A DNA stretch of 64,000 bases, from the NCBI GenBank assembly GCA_937870855.1, contig CALMWT010000039.1, positions 1 through 64,000 of the forward strand, written 5' to 3'. This DNA is from an uncultured Taibaiella sp. (GTDB lineage: Bacteria > Bacteroidota > Bacteroidia > Chitinophagales > Chitinophagaceae). Position numbers and translations under genes: made by a program. Positions 9,655 through 18,934 of the stretch are shown piece by piece; positions within the stretch are counted from its first letter, which is position 1; each line of letters begins with the position of its first letter. The notes beneath the pieces were generated by a model. That model was not told the DNA's origin, searched no databases, and worked only from the letters and a program-made list of their open reading frames with translations.

Positions 9655-10813
9655 GCAATATTTTCCGGAGATTCAATCTATTCGTCATCACATTCATGCT
9701 CACCCTGAACTTTCATTTCAGGAACATGAGACTGCTAAATTCATCTCTGCAAAGCTCACCGAATTTGGTGTAGCACATAAAAACGGCGTAGCAGATACAG
9801 GCATAGTTGCGTTGATAAAAGGTAAAAATCCTGACAAAAAATGTATTGCCCTTCGCGCAGATATGGATGCGTTGCCGATAAAAGAAATGAATGAAGTTTC
9901 TTACAAATCGCAGAACGAAGGTGTGATGCATGCCTGCGGACATGATGTTCATTCAACTTGCCTTTTAGGAACTGCAAAAATCTTAAACGAACTTAAAGAC
10001 GAATTTGAAGGAACAATCAAATTGATTTTTCAACCGGGAGAAGAAAAGCATCCCGGCGGTGCAAGCCTTATGATAAAAGCGGGCGTACTTGAAAATCCGA
10101 AACCAGAAGCAATTTTTGCACTCCATGTTTATCCGCATTTACCCTTCGGCACGGCGGGTTTCCGCGCGGGGCAATACATGGCAAGCGCTGATGAAATTTA
10201 CATTACTATAGAAGGCAAAGGCGGCCATGCGGCGATGCCACATCAAACCATAGACCCCATCGCTATTGCAGCACAGGTAATCACAGCTTTGCAACAAATC
10301 ATTTCCCGAAAATCAAATCCTTTAATTCCTTCTGTATTGACTTTTGGAAAAATTGCAGGTGGTTTTGCCACGAACGTCATTCCCGACAAAGTAGAAATAC
10401 TGGGCACATTTCGCACGATGGATGAAAAATGGCGGTACGAAGCGCATAAATGGGTAAAAGAAATTACGGAGCAACTTTGCGAATCTTATGGAGCAAAAGC
10501 AACAGTCGAAATTCCGGTTGGCTATCCTTCTCTTTTCAATGATCCACACCTAACGCTGCAAGCAGAAACCTGGGCGCGCGAATACATCGGAATACAAAAT
10601 GTGCATACGCTTGACATGCGCTTGGCTGCCGAAGATTTTAGTTTCTATACCCATCATGTGCCGGGTTGTTTTTTCAGAATTGGAACCAACAGAAACAATG
10701 AGCAATTTACCGCTCCGGTTCACAATGCACACTTCGATATTGATGAGGAATCTTTAAAAACCGGCGTTGGATTATTTACCTGGATTGCTTTGAATGCACT
10801 AACGCATAATTAA
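9623..10813 (+). CDS. M20-family amidohydrolase (N-acyl-amino-acid / hippurate hydrolase-like)
   Basis: About 396 residues from the ATG at 9623; the frame also opens upstream at a TTG at 9602, inside the SPOR gene. Metal-dependent peptidase family M20D: RRHIH-type opening (IRHHIHAHPELSFQE), metal ligands in HACGHDVHSTCLLG, catalytic/metal glutamates in FQPGEEKHPGG, and the dimerisation-domain motif GKGGHAAMPH. Relatives release amino acids from N-acyl conjugates in the cytoplasm; the substrate is not deducible. The stop TAA shares its last A with the next start (TAATG). Confidence 0.9.
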   Translation: MTINIIRQKTEQYFPEIQSIRHHIHAHPELSFQEHETAKFISAKLTEFGVAHKNGVADTGIVALIKGKNPDKKCIALRADMDALPIKEMNEVSYKSQNEGVMHACGHDVHSTCLLGTAKILNELKDEFEGTIKLIFQPGEEKHPGGASLMIKAGVLENPKPEAIFALHVYPHLPFGTAGFRAGQYMASADEIYITIEGKGGHAAMPHQTIDPIAIAAQVITALQQIISRKSNPLIPSVLTFGKIAGGFATNVIPDKVEILGTFRTMDEKWRYEAHKWVKEITEQLCESYGAKATVEIPVGYPSLFNDPHLTLQAETWAREYIGIQNVHTLDMRLAAEDFSFYTHHVPGCFFRIGTNRNNEQFTAPVHNAHFDIDEESLKTGVGLFTWIALNALTHN

Positions 10814-11679
10814 TGTCGAATCTTAGTCAACGAAGCTATAGCAAAAAAGAGATTGCCAAGTATTACGATCTCAGCGAAGTACACTACCGTTTGTTTTGGA
10901 ACCTAAATCAAAGCAAGGCGCTTCATTACGGCTACTGGGATGCAACAACAAAAAACCTGCACGAGGCTTTAGTCAATTCAAATAAAATACTTTCCGAACG
11001 AGCATCCATTACTCCCAACGATGTAGTGCTTGATGCGGGCTGCGGCGTAGGAGGTTCTACTGTGTGGTTAGCAAAAAATATTGGTTGTAAGGCTACAGGC
11101 ATTACGCTTAGTGAAAAACAAGCAAAGCAAGCGTCTGAGTATGCACGCAAGGAGCAACTTGACCATCTTGCAAACTTTGAAGTAAAGGATTACACAAATA
11201 CAGGATACCCGCAAGAAAACTTTTCGGTTGTGTGGGCAATGGAAACTGTTTGCCATGCAGAAGACAAATCTGATTTTCTTCGGGAAGCTTTCAGAGTTTT
11301 AAAACCAGGCGGACGTTTGATTGTTGCTGACTTTTTCAAGAAAAAAAGTCTTGTTGGAAAGGATGCACAACAAATAAAAGATTGGGCAAACGGATGGGCA
11401 GTGACAGACTATGCAACGAGAGAGGAGTTTGAAAAAAAATTAAAAGAAGAAGGCTTTGGAAATGTTCGCATTGAAGATGCTACGCAAGCAGTAATGCCTT
11501 CTATCAAAAAACTTTACCGCGCTTATTTGCTGGGGGTGGTTCCTTCAAAACTGTACAATTTTTTCAACCGAAAGACAAGCGAGTATGGAAGGAAAAATGT
11601 GGAGACCGCAAAACTCCAATACATCACAGCTAAAAAAGAACTTTGGAAGTATCTAATTGTCTATGCAGAGAAGGCGTGA
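10813..11679 (+). CDS. SAM-dependent methyltransferase, sterol/tocopherol-methyltransferase-like
   Basis: 288 residues. Class I methyltransferase with motif I VLDAGCGVGGSTVWLA (~residues 75-90), an acidic end of strand 2 in GITLSEKQ, motif METVCHAEDK and RVLKPGGRLIVADFF. The sequence around GITLSEKQ and WAMETVCH resembles the gamma-tocopherol/sterol methyltransferase and cyclopropane-synthase side of the superfamily, so a lipid or isoprenoid substrate is possible, but this is only inferred. The start overlaps the previous stop by one base, indicating coupling. Last gene of the icd run. Confidence 0.85.
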   Translation: MSNLSQRSYSKKEIAKYYDLSEVHYRLFWNLNQSKALHYGYWDATTKNLHEALVNSNKILSERASITPNDVVLDAGCGVGGSTVWLAKNIGCKATGITLSEKQAKQASEYARKEQLDHLANFEVKDYTNTGYPQENFSVVWAMETVCHAEDKSDFLREAFRVLKPGGRLIVADFFKKKSLVGKDAQQIKDWANGWAVTDYATREEFEKKLKEEGFGNVRIEDATQAVMPSIKKLYRAYLLGVVPSKLYNFFNRKTSEYGRKNVETAKLQYITAKKELWKYLIVYAEKA

Positions 11680-11848
11680 ACCGTTGATTAAATTCAAAGA
11701 CCTAACAGAGAGTTATCTACTATGTTAAATGACCGCAAAAATCCACAGTCTGTCTTAGGATAACTGTCTATATCTGCTAATTTTACAAATCCCAACATAT
11801 AAGACGCTATTGCCGTCTCTATTACGGAAAAACACACTACCGATATTT

Positions 11849-13294
11849 ATGAAAGTAATTAAACTCTTTGCTCTGTTATTATTTGCAGGCATCGCGCAGC
11901 AATCGTTTGCAAAGGATGGCTATCGCATTCAGATCAAGCTAACCGGCACTAACGATTCCATTGTTTATCTGGCGCACTATTACGGAAAGGCTTTGCCCAC
12001 CATTTATAAAGTGGACTCTGCGAGGATTGATAAAAAAGGTGTGGCAGTATTGCAGAGAAGTGAAAAAGCACTTGGCGGTATTTACATTCTGCTTTTATCG
12101 GACAAGAAAACCTACATGGAGTTTTTGTTGAACAACGGTGATGAAATGAGTATTACTGCCGACGTATCAAAGCTACCTGATGGTGTCACTTTCAAAAACT
12201 CAAAAGAGAACGAACACTTTCAGAATTATGTGAAATTCCTGAAAGGATTTTCTGAAAGGCAACAAGGTTTCCAAAAGGAAATGAGCGATGCAAAAACAAA
12301 TGCAGATACTGCAAAAGTTCGGGAGAAAATGATAGCAGCGTCGAAGGAGTTAATGAACTACCGCAACGACTATCGTGATAAAAATAAAGGAACCTTACTA
12401 GCTGCAATATTTGGTGCGCTACACATGCCTACAGTACCGGAAGGAGATCACCGTTTGCCCGACGGAACCAAAGACACAATGTTTGCCTACAACTACTACA
12501 AAGCACACTATTGGGATGGTTTTAATTTTCAGGACGACCGCTTAATTCACACACCTATCTACGATCAAAAACTGGAAGAATACATGAACCGCGTGGTGGT
12601 GCCGCTTGAGGATAGTGTGATTAAAGAAAGTGATAAACTTCTTGCAAAAGCAAAAGGCCAACCGGAACTTTTTAAATACACACTTTGGTGGCTTACACGC
12701 AACGCAGAAACAAGCAAAATCATGGGAATGGATCGCGTCTTCGTTTACCTCGTAGAAAATTATTTCATGAAAGGCGATGCTTACTGGCTCGACAATGAAG
12801 CACTCGGAAAATATTATGACCGCGCAGCTAAGATTGCCCCGAACCTGATTGGCAGAGTGGGTGCAGAAATAAAAATGAAAGGACTGGATAATAAAGATTA
12901 TGCACTGTCTGAAACAAATTCAAAATATACGCTGCTGGTGTTTTGGGATCCCACCTGCGGACATTGCACCAAAGAAATTCCTGCTATTGATTCTGTTTAC
13001 AAGGCCCAATTGAAAAGCCGTGGCGTGAAAATCTATGCTGTGAGAACAGAAGGTGATGAAAAACTTTGGAAAGACTTCATTACCAAACACAACCTTACAG
13101 AGTGGACGCATGTTTATGACCCTGAGCACAAAAGCAATTACCGCTCTATGTACGATGTTTACAGCACTCCTGTTTTATATTTGCTCGACGACAAGAAAAT
13201 TATTCGCGGCAAGAGAATGGATCACACCAATGTGATAAACGTGATTAACATGCTTGAGAAGAAGGATAAAAACGGAAACAAACAAAAATCATAA
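11849..13294 (+). CDS. Periplasmic thioredoxin-like protein with DUF4369/DUF5106-type N-terminal regions
   Basis: About 481 residues from the ATG at 11849, chosen because it starts the signal peptide (MKVIKLFALLLFAGIAQQ); an upstream in-frame TTG adds a non-signal leader. Residues ~22-130 look like a DUF4369 beta domain (substrate NDSIVYLAHYYG, then YILLLSD), the middle is helical DUF5106-like, and the C-terminus is a TlpA/ResA-type thioredoxin fold with redox motif CGHC at Cys370/Cys373 (FWDPTCGHCTKEIP). Such Bacteroidota proteins reduce or rearrange disulphides in the periplasm. The foldase gene follows after 12 bases, suggesting a shared envelope-protein folding role. Confidence 0.85.
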   Translation: MKVIKLFALLLFAGIAQQSFAKDGYRIQIKLTGTNDSIVYLAHYYGKALPTIYKVDSARIDKKGVAVLQRSEKALGGIYILLLSDKKTYMEFLLNNGDEMSITADVSKLPDGVTFKNSKENEHFQNYVKFLKGFSERQQGFQKEMSDAKTNADTAKVREKMIAASKELMNYRNDYRDKNKGTLLAAIFGALHMPTVPEGDHRLPDGTKDTMFAYNYYKAHYWDGFNFQDDRLIHTPIYDQKLEEYMNRVVVPLEDSVIKESDKLLAKAKGQPELFKYTLWWLTRNAETSKIMGMDRVFVYLVENYFMKGDAYWLDNEALGKYYDRAAKIAPNLIGRVGAEIKMKGLDNKDYALSETNSKYTLLVFWDPTCGHCTKEIPAIDSVYKAQLKSRGVKIYAVRTEGDEKLWKDFITKHNLTEWTHVYDPEHKSNYRSMYDVYSTPVLYLLDDKKIIRGKRMDHTNVINVINMLEKKDKNGNKQKS

Positions 13295-13306
13295 ACATAC
13301 TGAAAC

Positions 13307-15271
13307 ATGCGTAAGCTGGTTTTAACTATTGCAGCATCCGGGTTAGTTATTACTTCCGGATGGGGGCAAACATTATTTACTTATGGCTCTAACCCCGTTA
13401 CGAAACAAGAGTTTTTAAGAAATTATCAAAAGAACGCACTCAACAAAAAGCCAGATTTTTCGGAAGCTGCATTGCGTGAATATCTTGATCTCTATTCGCT
13501 ATTTCGTATGAAAGTGAAGGAAGCCGAGTTGCAGCACATGGATACTATTCCGAGCATTCAACGGGAACTGGATAATTACAGAAAGCAACTTGCCAAAAAT
13601 TACCTTACTGATGCACAAGTAACCAACAGACTTTACCGTGAAGCTTACGACCGAATGAAAGAAGAGCGCAAAGTGGCGCACATTCTGCTTATGGCTCCCG
13701 CCAATATGGGGGGTGAAGACACTTTAAAACTGTTCAAAAGAATGGACAGCATTTACACGGCAATCACAAAAAAGAAAGCTGACTTTGGTGCACTTGCTTC
13801 ACAATATTCTGAAGATCGTGGTTCAAAAGAAAGAGGTGGAGAGATTGGCTTCATGACATCATTACAAACGCTCTACCCTTTTGAAAATGCAGTGTACACA
13901 ACTGACATTGGCAAAGTCTCAACTCCTTTTCGCACACAGCTTGGCTATCACATTGTAAAAGTGCTGGAAAAGCGACCTGCAAGAGGGGAAGTTCAAGTGG
14001 CACAAATTCTGGTTTCTACACCAAAATCGCGCGGAGATGAAGGCGTAGAAGCTGCACGAAAAAGAGTGGACAGCATACAAAATGATTTGAAGAAAGGTGT
14101 GGACTTTTCAAAACTTGTGACGAAATATTCAGACGATAAATTTACAGTGAACGATGGCGGTGTAATGGAACCATTTGGTGTAGGACGTATGATACCTGCA
14201 TTTGAAGATGCAGCTTTTGCCTTAAAAAAACCCGGCGATGTTTCCGCACCTATACAAACAGAATATGGTTTCCACATTATAAAACTGGTGCAAAAAAATC
14301 CTTTGCAACCCTACGATACGCTGCTTTCGCAAATAAAGAGACAAGTAGAAAATGATAGCCGCGCTCAAATAGCACGGGAACTCTATTTTGAAAAAGTAAA
14401 GCAAACAAATGGATATAAAGAGTACCCTGCCCAACTGGAAGAAGTGGTGAAAAGAATGGCTGCCGTGCCTGATACCGGTGAAAATGCAAACACGTTTAAA
14501 ACTTCTGATTTTAAAGATTTGAACAAAACCTTGTTCACGCTCGGAGGAAATAATTACACGCAACACGACTTTATTTCCTTTGCGGAAAACCTAACCCGTG
14601 GTCGCCTCATGGGACAAAAGCAAGTTGTAGTAAGAGATATTTACAAGCTTTATACGGATAGAATCATTAATGACTTTCAGGAGCAAAAACTGGTTCGGGA
14701 AAACGATGATTTTCGCAATCTGATGCAGGAATATCGCGACGGTATAATGCTGTTTGAATTGATGGATAAAAATGTTTGGGGTAAGGCGGGCAGAGACAGC
14801 GCGGGACTTGCAGCGTTTTTTGAATCTACTAAAGGAAAATATCAGTGGGAACCGGGCTTCACAGGTGTGGTCTATAGGTTTAAAGATGAAACTGCATTGA
14901 ACAAAGGTTTGAAACTACTCAATGCTAAAAAACCGGATGCCGATGAGAAAATTATGGAAGAGCTTAACAAGGATGGAGAAGCGCTGTCTGTACAACAAGG
15001 CCGCTACGAGTTTTCCCGGATGCCATCAATAGCCAAAGACAAATTGGTAAAAGGAAAATTATCTCTACCATTTAGAAACGAAGACGGTTCGTTTCTGGTA
15101 GTAAAAGCAAATCAGATCTACAATAGTACTCAACAAAAATCTTTAGACGATGCGCGTGGATATGTGGTGGCTGAATATCAGGATTACCTTGAGAAAAAAT
15201 GGAATGAGCAACTTCGCAGTAAATATCCATTGAAAGTAGAGGACAATATTTTGCGGGCAATGGTGCAATAA
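13307..15271 (+). CDS. Periplasmic peptidyl-prolyl isomerase with two parvulin (PpiC/SurA-like) domains
   Basis: 654 residues with an N-terminal signal (about 1-20, ending SGWGQ). Two successive rotamase domains are visible: one around residues 120-225 (VAHILLMAP ... GGEIGFMTS ... TPFRTQLGYHIVKVL) and one around 230-330 (VAQILVSTP ... DGGVMEPFG ... APIQTEYGFHIIKLV). The rest is a long C-terminal helical/beta region. Likely an outer-membrane-protein chaperone and prolyl isomerase. A terminator follows directly. A second SurA-like foldase is encoded at 49271-50662, so the functions are probably split. Confidence 0.9.
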   Translation: MRKLVLTIAASGLVITSGWGQTLFTYGSNPVTKQEFLRNYQKNALNKKPDFSEAALREYLDLYSLFRMKVKEAELQHMDTIPSIQRELDNYRKQLAKNYLTDAQVTNRLYREAYDRMKEERKVAHILLMAPANMGGEDTLKLFKRMDSIYTAITKKKADFGALASQYSEDRGSKERGGEIGFMTSLQTLYPFENAVYTTDIGKVSTPFRTQLGYHIVKVLEKRPARGEVQVAQILVSTPKSRGDEGVEAARKRVDSIQNDLKKGVDFSKLVTKYSDDKFTVNDGGVMEPFGVGRMIPAFEDAAFALKKPGDVSAPIQTEYGFHIIKLVQKNPLQPYDTLLSQIKRQVENDSRAQIARELYFEKVKQTNGYKEYPAQLEEVVKRMAAVPDTGENANTFKTSDFKDLNKTLFTLGGNNYTQHDFISFAENLTRGRLMGQKQVVVRDIYKLYTDRIINDFQEQKLVRENDDFRNLMQEYRDGIMLFELMDKNVWGKAGRDSAGLAAFFESTKGKYQWEPGFTGVVYRFKDETALNKGLKLLNAKKPDADEKIMEELNKDGEALSVQQGRYEFSRMPSIAKDKLVKGKLSLPFRNEDGSFLVVKANQIYNSTQQKSLDDARGYVVAEYQDYLEKKWNEQLRSKYPLKVEDNILRAMVQ

Positions 15272-15290
15272 AAAAACAATATTTGACAGA

Positions 15291-15320
15291 AAGAGCGGTC
15301 GGGAGATCGCTCTTTTTTTT
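15291..15320 (+). terminator. Rho-independent terminator after the parvulin gene
   Basis: AGAGCGGTC pairs with GATCGCTCT around a GGGA loop (nine pairs, one G-U), followed by eight T residues. It lies about 20 bases after the stop codon at 15271 and separates this operon from the polysaccharide locus. Confidence 0.9.
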
Positions 15321-15330
15321 GACTTTAAGA

Positions 15331-15359
15331 TTTGCAAGCATTTCGGTGCTATACTTTTG
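15331..15359 (+). promoter_or_regulatory. Candidate Bacteroidota promoter for the polysaccharide locus
   Basis: TTTG at 15331-15334 and TACTTTTG at 15352-15359 fit the -33 TTTG / -7 TAnnTTTG consensus with a 17-base spacer. It sits just after the terminator and would give a leader of about 300 bases before the Wza-like start at 15665. No other good match was seen between here and the gene. Confidence 0.5.
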
Positions 15360-15664
15360 CTGTTGTCAATAACAATCCGTTAGTACGAAATATCACTTCA
15401 CTGTTTCACTTTTGCAAAAGAGGTTCACTAAAAAAATAGAAGACCTGCGCAAATATGAGCGTGGATAAGCTGTTGATAAATATCGCCACGCATAGGCTGT
15501 AACGGAATATTGTCAGCTTTTCAACTTATTTTGCAAAGATTTAAGTGTTCTATAAAATAGGGACGGAGCATCCACTGAAATGCCTGATTTTACAGGTGTT
15601 TGAGCGAAGTAGCTTAACACGCAACAACATGATTTTTTCAACCAGATCATTAACTCACACAACC
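15360..15664 (+). other. Long untranslated leader region before wza, with a possible hairpin
   Basis: No convincing gene is present; the in-frame extension of wza from 15545 lacks a signal peptide and is not supported. A GCGTGG (15459-15464) / CCACGC (15486-15491) inverted repeat with a 21-base loop could form a weak hairpin in the RNA. No UpxY-type or ops-type antitermination element was recognised. A leader of this length before a capsule operon could hold regulation, but nothing here proves it. Confidence 0.3.
15459..15491 (+). promoter_or_regulatory. Possible leader hairpin before wza
   Basis: GCGTGG at 15459-15464 is the inverse complement of CCACGC at 15486-15491, with a 21-base loop. 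It would fold in the message upstream of the polysaccharide operon if transcription begins near 15366. The long loop makes stability modest. Confidence 0.25.
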
Positions 15665-16483
15665 ATGCGCCGGATACTTACAGCACTAACTGCCGGAATT
15701 ATTTTTTTCGCAGCATCGTGTGCTGGCCCAAAGAAGAGTATTTATTTTCAAAACAATATCCCTGTTGACCCCACTGTAACCACACAAAAAATAGACAGAG
15801 TTAAGGAAGCCATCATTCAAACGGACGATATACTTTCCATCAATGTTACCTCACCAAGTTCTATTGTAGAAGACAAAGGCAATACTACTGTAGCAATTTT
15901 CAATGGGGGTGGAACTCCCTTTGCTGCAACAGCAACACTCGGTGGCGGAAGCTCAAGCTCGAATGGCTATCTTGTTGATCCATCAGGGTATATTGACTAT
16001 CCGTTTTTAGGAAAAATGAAAGTGGGGGGACTAACAATCCGACAAGCGAAAGATGCAATTGCAAATAAGCTGAGAAATATTGTAAAGGAACCTGTGGTTG
16101 AAATAAGAATCGTAAACTATCGCATTACCGTATTGGGCGAAGTTGGGCGGGCAGGTACCATCATTGCTCCGAATCATAAAATAAGTGTGATTGATGCAAT
16201 TGCGGGGGCAGGCGATATTCCCATTACGGGAAGAAAAGATAATGTACTAATAGTAAGAGAAAACGAAGGCGTGCGCGAATTTGCCCGTTTAAATCTTAAC
16301 AGTAAAGAAGTGTTTACAAGCCCTTATTTCTACCTCAAACAAAACGACATTGTTTATGTAGAGCCTGCGCGTATTCGTCGTCAGGAGGGCAACGATTTCT
16401 TCAGATTTTATTTACCCACTATTACAACACTTATGTCAACATTGCTTGCGCTGTACGGAATTATTCAGCTCAGCAATCAATAA
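15665..16483 (+). CDS. Wza-like polysaccharide export outer-membrane lipoprotein
   Basis: About 272 residues from the ATG at 15665, chosen because it starts a lipoprotein signal whose lipobox places Cys19 as the lipidated residue (FFAASC). A polysaccharide export (Poly_export) domain covers roughly residues 45-140 and a SLBB beta-grasp domain follows (ITVLGEVGRAGTI ... DAIAGAGDI). The C-terminus ends in a hydrophobic segment (TLMSTLLALYGIIQL), as in Bacteroidota Wza relatives. It would form the outer-membrane channel for polysaccharide made by this locus, working with the Wzc-like kinase 18 bases downstream. Confidence 0.9.
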   Translation: MRRILTALTAGIIFFAASCAGPKKSIYFQNNIPVDPTVTTQKIDRVKEAIIQTDDILSINVTSPSSIVEDKGNTTVAIFNGGGTPFAATATLGGGSSSSNGYLVDPSGYIDYPFLGKMKVGGLTIRQAKDAIANKLRNIVKEPVVEIRIVNYRITVLGEVGRAGTIIAPNHKISVIDAIAGAGDIPITGRKDNVLIVRENEGVREFARLNLNSKEVFTSPYFYLKQNDIVYVEPARIRRQEGNDFFRFYLPTITTLMSTLLALYGIIQLSNQ

Positions 16484-16501
16484 CCTTGGCGCTGCGGCTT
16501 A

Positions 16502-18913
16502 ATGGAAAATAACCAGATATCGGACAGGTTACGGCAGATAAACTCTGGCATTGACTTTAAACGCTTGCTTGGCTCAGTGTTAAGCAAATGGTATTGGTTT
16601 ATTCTCTCACTGTTTGTCACCTTTTCACTTGGCTTTCTTTATTTGCGATACACCACCCCACTTTATTCTGTGCAAAGTCTTCTATTGATTGAGGACAAAC
16701 AGAAAGGCGTAGGTAGTCTTTTAAATAAACTGAATGATGGCAGCAGCGGTGGCGATGCGAGCGGCGGCAACAATCCCAATCTTTTCAATGAGATGTTTGT
16801 ACTTACCTCTCAGGATTTGGTGGGCATGGTGGTAGATTCCCTCGATCTCCATATTCAATATTGGGCGAAAGGCAGAGTTAGGGAAGATGAGTTGTATGAT
16901 AAATCACCGATCGTAATCGTGTTTGATTCTTTAGGATACCTGGGTGGCGGAACACAAGAACTAAGATTTACTCAATTGGTTGATGGGTTGTTTGAATTTA
17001 ATGAGGCAGATATAAAAAGCAATGTGCTGTATGGCAGTTGGATCAAACGACCCTACGGAAGATTCAAAATACTTTACCGGGAGGGACCAAATGTAAACAG
17101 AGGGTATCTTACCAATAAGACCGAGATTATTGCACGAATATCTCCTTCAAAGTTTACGATCAACTATGCACTTGCGGTTTTTAAGGTGACCGTGAGTGAT
17201 GGACGTACCAGTTTGCTTGATCTTAAATATACAGACAACATACCGCAAAGGGGTGTTGATTTCATGAATGCGCTGATCTACTACTACCGTAAAAAAGAAC
17301 TTGAAGACCTAAATATTTCTGCTGAAAAAACCCGCGAATTTATTAATCAGCAAAAGACAACCTTGATTGATGAACTTCAATCGCGCGATTCGATAGAAGA
17401 GGAAATAAAAACACAAAACAAGATAATTGACGTAAAAAGTCAGGCTTCAACAATTCTCACCGGGAAGGCTGTTCAGCAGGAAAAAATCCAACAGCTAATT
17501 ATTCAAAAACAAGCAGTTCAAAGTTTAAAGGACAATATTATAGATGGCGTAGGAAGCCGCTATGAAGTAATGGCAGGAGTAAGTGCAAATGACCCTGTGA
17601 TCACAGCACTTGTTACTGAATACAACACGCTGATTCAAAAGAAAGAACTGCTGGAAAGAAATACTGCACCACTTCACCCTTCGCTAGTAAAAATCAAAAA
17701 CGACATTGCTGCATTAAGAAAGAATATTGCAGATGCCTGCGATCGTGTAATTAGTTCCATAAACATCAGCATTCAGAACGCTTCAAGAAATGTAGCGGAG
17801 TACAATGAATCTATGGCTTCGATCCCTGCTGCCGAACGAAGCATAAACAATACAAAACGCGAATATCCACTCATTCAGGGCGTGTACTTATACCTCTACC
17901 AGCGCGGCGTAGAAAATGATATTGCACAATATGCAGCAGCCAACAAATCTAAAGTAGTTGTGGCTCCTTACTCCATAGATGCACCAATCAAGCCCGTTCG
18001 AAACACCGTGTATGCACTCGTGGTTTTGATGGGATTATTAATACCGTCCACCATCATCATTACGCGTGTAATGCTGAACAATAAAGTGATCAATGAAAAG
18101 GATATCGAAGCACTAACAACCTTACCTGTAATTGGATCTATAGCGCGAACACCCAATGGAGAAAAAAGACAGATAGTAGTGGGTCCGCATATTCGTACCG
18201 GCGTAGCAGAGCAGTTTCGTTTGATACGAGCAAACCTTGAATTTATGTCTTCTTCGGGAACAAAGAAGGTCTATCTTATTACCTCAAGTATGAGTGGTGA
18301 AGGAAAGACATTCGTATCGCTGAACCTGGGCATAACCATGACGCTTGCTAAAAAGCGCGTGGTAATTATGGAGTATGATTTGAGAAAACCCAAACTCTCC
18401 AGCTATCTGGGTTTGCACAACGAAGGAGGCATCAGTTCTTATCTCGCGGGCATTTCAGGAATTGAAAAAGTGATAAAGGCTTCCGGTGTACATGAAAATC
18501 TTTACATCGCTAATTGTGGCCCTATACCGCCAAATCCCGGAGAACTTCTTGTACTACCCACTGCCCAGCAATTGATAGAAGAACTGCATGAAATGTTCGA
18601 CATCATCATAATGGATACAGCGCCTATTGGTTTAGTTTCCGATGCTTTGATATTGTCGCAACATTCAGACATCAACATGTTTGTGGTGCGTCAGTCTTAC
18701 ACCATGAAAGAGCAAATAAAGCTGTTTGATACGCTATATCAGGAACGTAAGATTCGAAATGCGGCTATTGTATTTAACGGCGTAGAATATTTGCAGAAGT
18801 ATGGCTACGGCTATAGCGGCTCCTACGGTTATGGCTATCAATATAGTAGCGGGTATTATGAAGACGATGTAAAAAAGAAAAAGACGATTGTTGACAAACT
18901 ATTTAGAAAGTAA
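16502..18913 (+). CDS. Wzc-like polysaccharide co-polymerase and bacterial tyrosine autokinase
   Basis: 803 residues. N-terminal Wzz domain with a membrane helix (~residues 30-50) and a second helix at ~500-520, a long coiled-coil periplasmic part between them, and a C-terminal BY-kinase domain: Walker A SSMSGEGKT (~residue 594), Walker A' VVIMEYDLRKPKL, Walker B DIIIMDTAPIG. The C-terminus is a Tyr/Gly cluster (YGYGYSGSYGYGYQY) followed by lysines, the expected site of multiple autophosphorylation. Phospho-cycling of such kinases controls chain length and export through Wza. Directly downstream of the Wza-like gene. Confidence 0.93.
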   Translation: MENNQISDRLRQINSGIDFKRLLGSVLSKWYWFILSLFVTFSLGFLYLRYTTPLYSVQSLLLIEDKQKGVGSLLNKLNDGSSGGDASGGNNPNLFNEMFVLTSQDLVGMVVDSLDLHIQYWAKGRVREDELYDKSPIVIVFDSLGYLGGGTQELRFTQLVDGLFEFNEADIKSNVLYGSWIKRPYGRFKILYREGPNVNRGYLTNKTEIIARISPSKFTINYALAVFKVTVSDGRTSLLDLKYTDNIPQRGVDFMNALIYYYRKKELEDLNISAEKTREFINQQKTTLIDELQSRDSIEEEIKTQNKIIDVKSQASTILTGKAVQQEKIQQLIIQKQAVQSLKDNIIDGVGSRYEVMAGVSANDPVITALVTEYNTLIQKKELLERNTAPLHPSLVKIKNDIAALRKNIADACDRVISSINISIQNASRNVAEYNESMASIPAAERSINNTKREYPLIQGVYLYLYQRGVENDIAQYAAANKSKVVVAPYSIDAPIKPVRNTVYALVVLMGLLIPSTIIITRVMLNNKVINEKDIEALTTLPVIGSIARTPNGEKRQIVVGPHIRTGVAEQFRLIRANLEFMSSSGTKKVYLITSSMSGEGKTFVSLNLGITMTLAKKRVVIMEYDLRKPKLSSYLGLHNEGGISSYLAGISGIEKVIKASGVHENLYIANCGPIPPNPGELLVLPTAQQLIEELHEMFDIIIMDTAPIGLVSDALILSQHSDINMFVVRQSYTMKEQIKLFDTLYQERKIRNAAIVFNGVEYLQKYGYGYSGSYGYGYQYSSGYYEDDVKKKKTIVDKLFRK

Positions 18914-18934
18914 GAACAGAACGAAGGATGTAAA

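Noticed and set aside
15461-15479. GTGGATAAG and TGTTGATAA as DnaA boxes and a possible origin
   Set aside because: Only two near-matches, in an AT-rich leader, with no dnaA, dnaN or gidA nearby.
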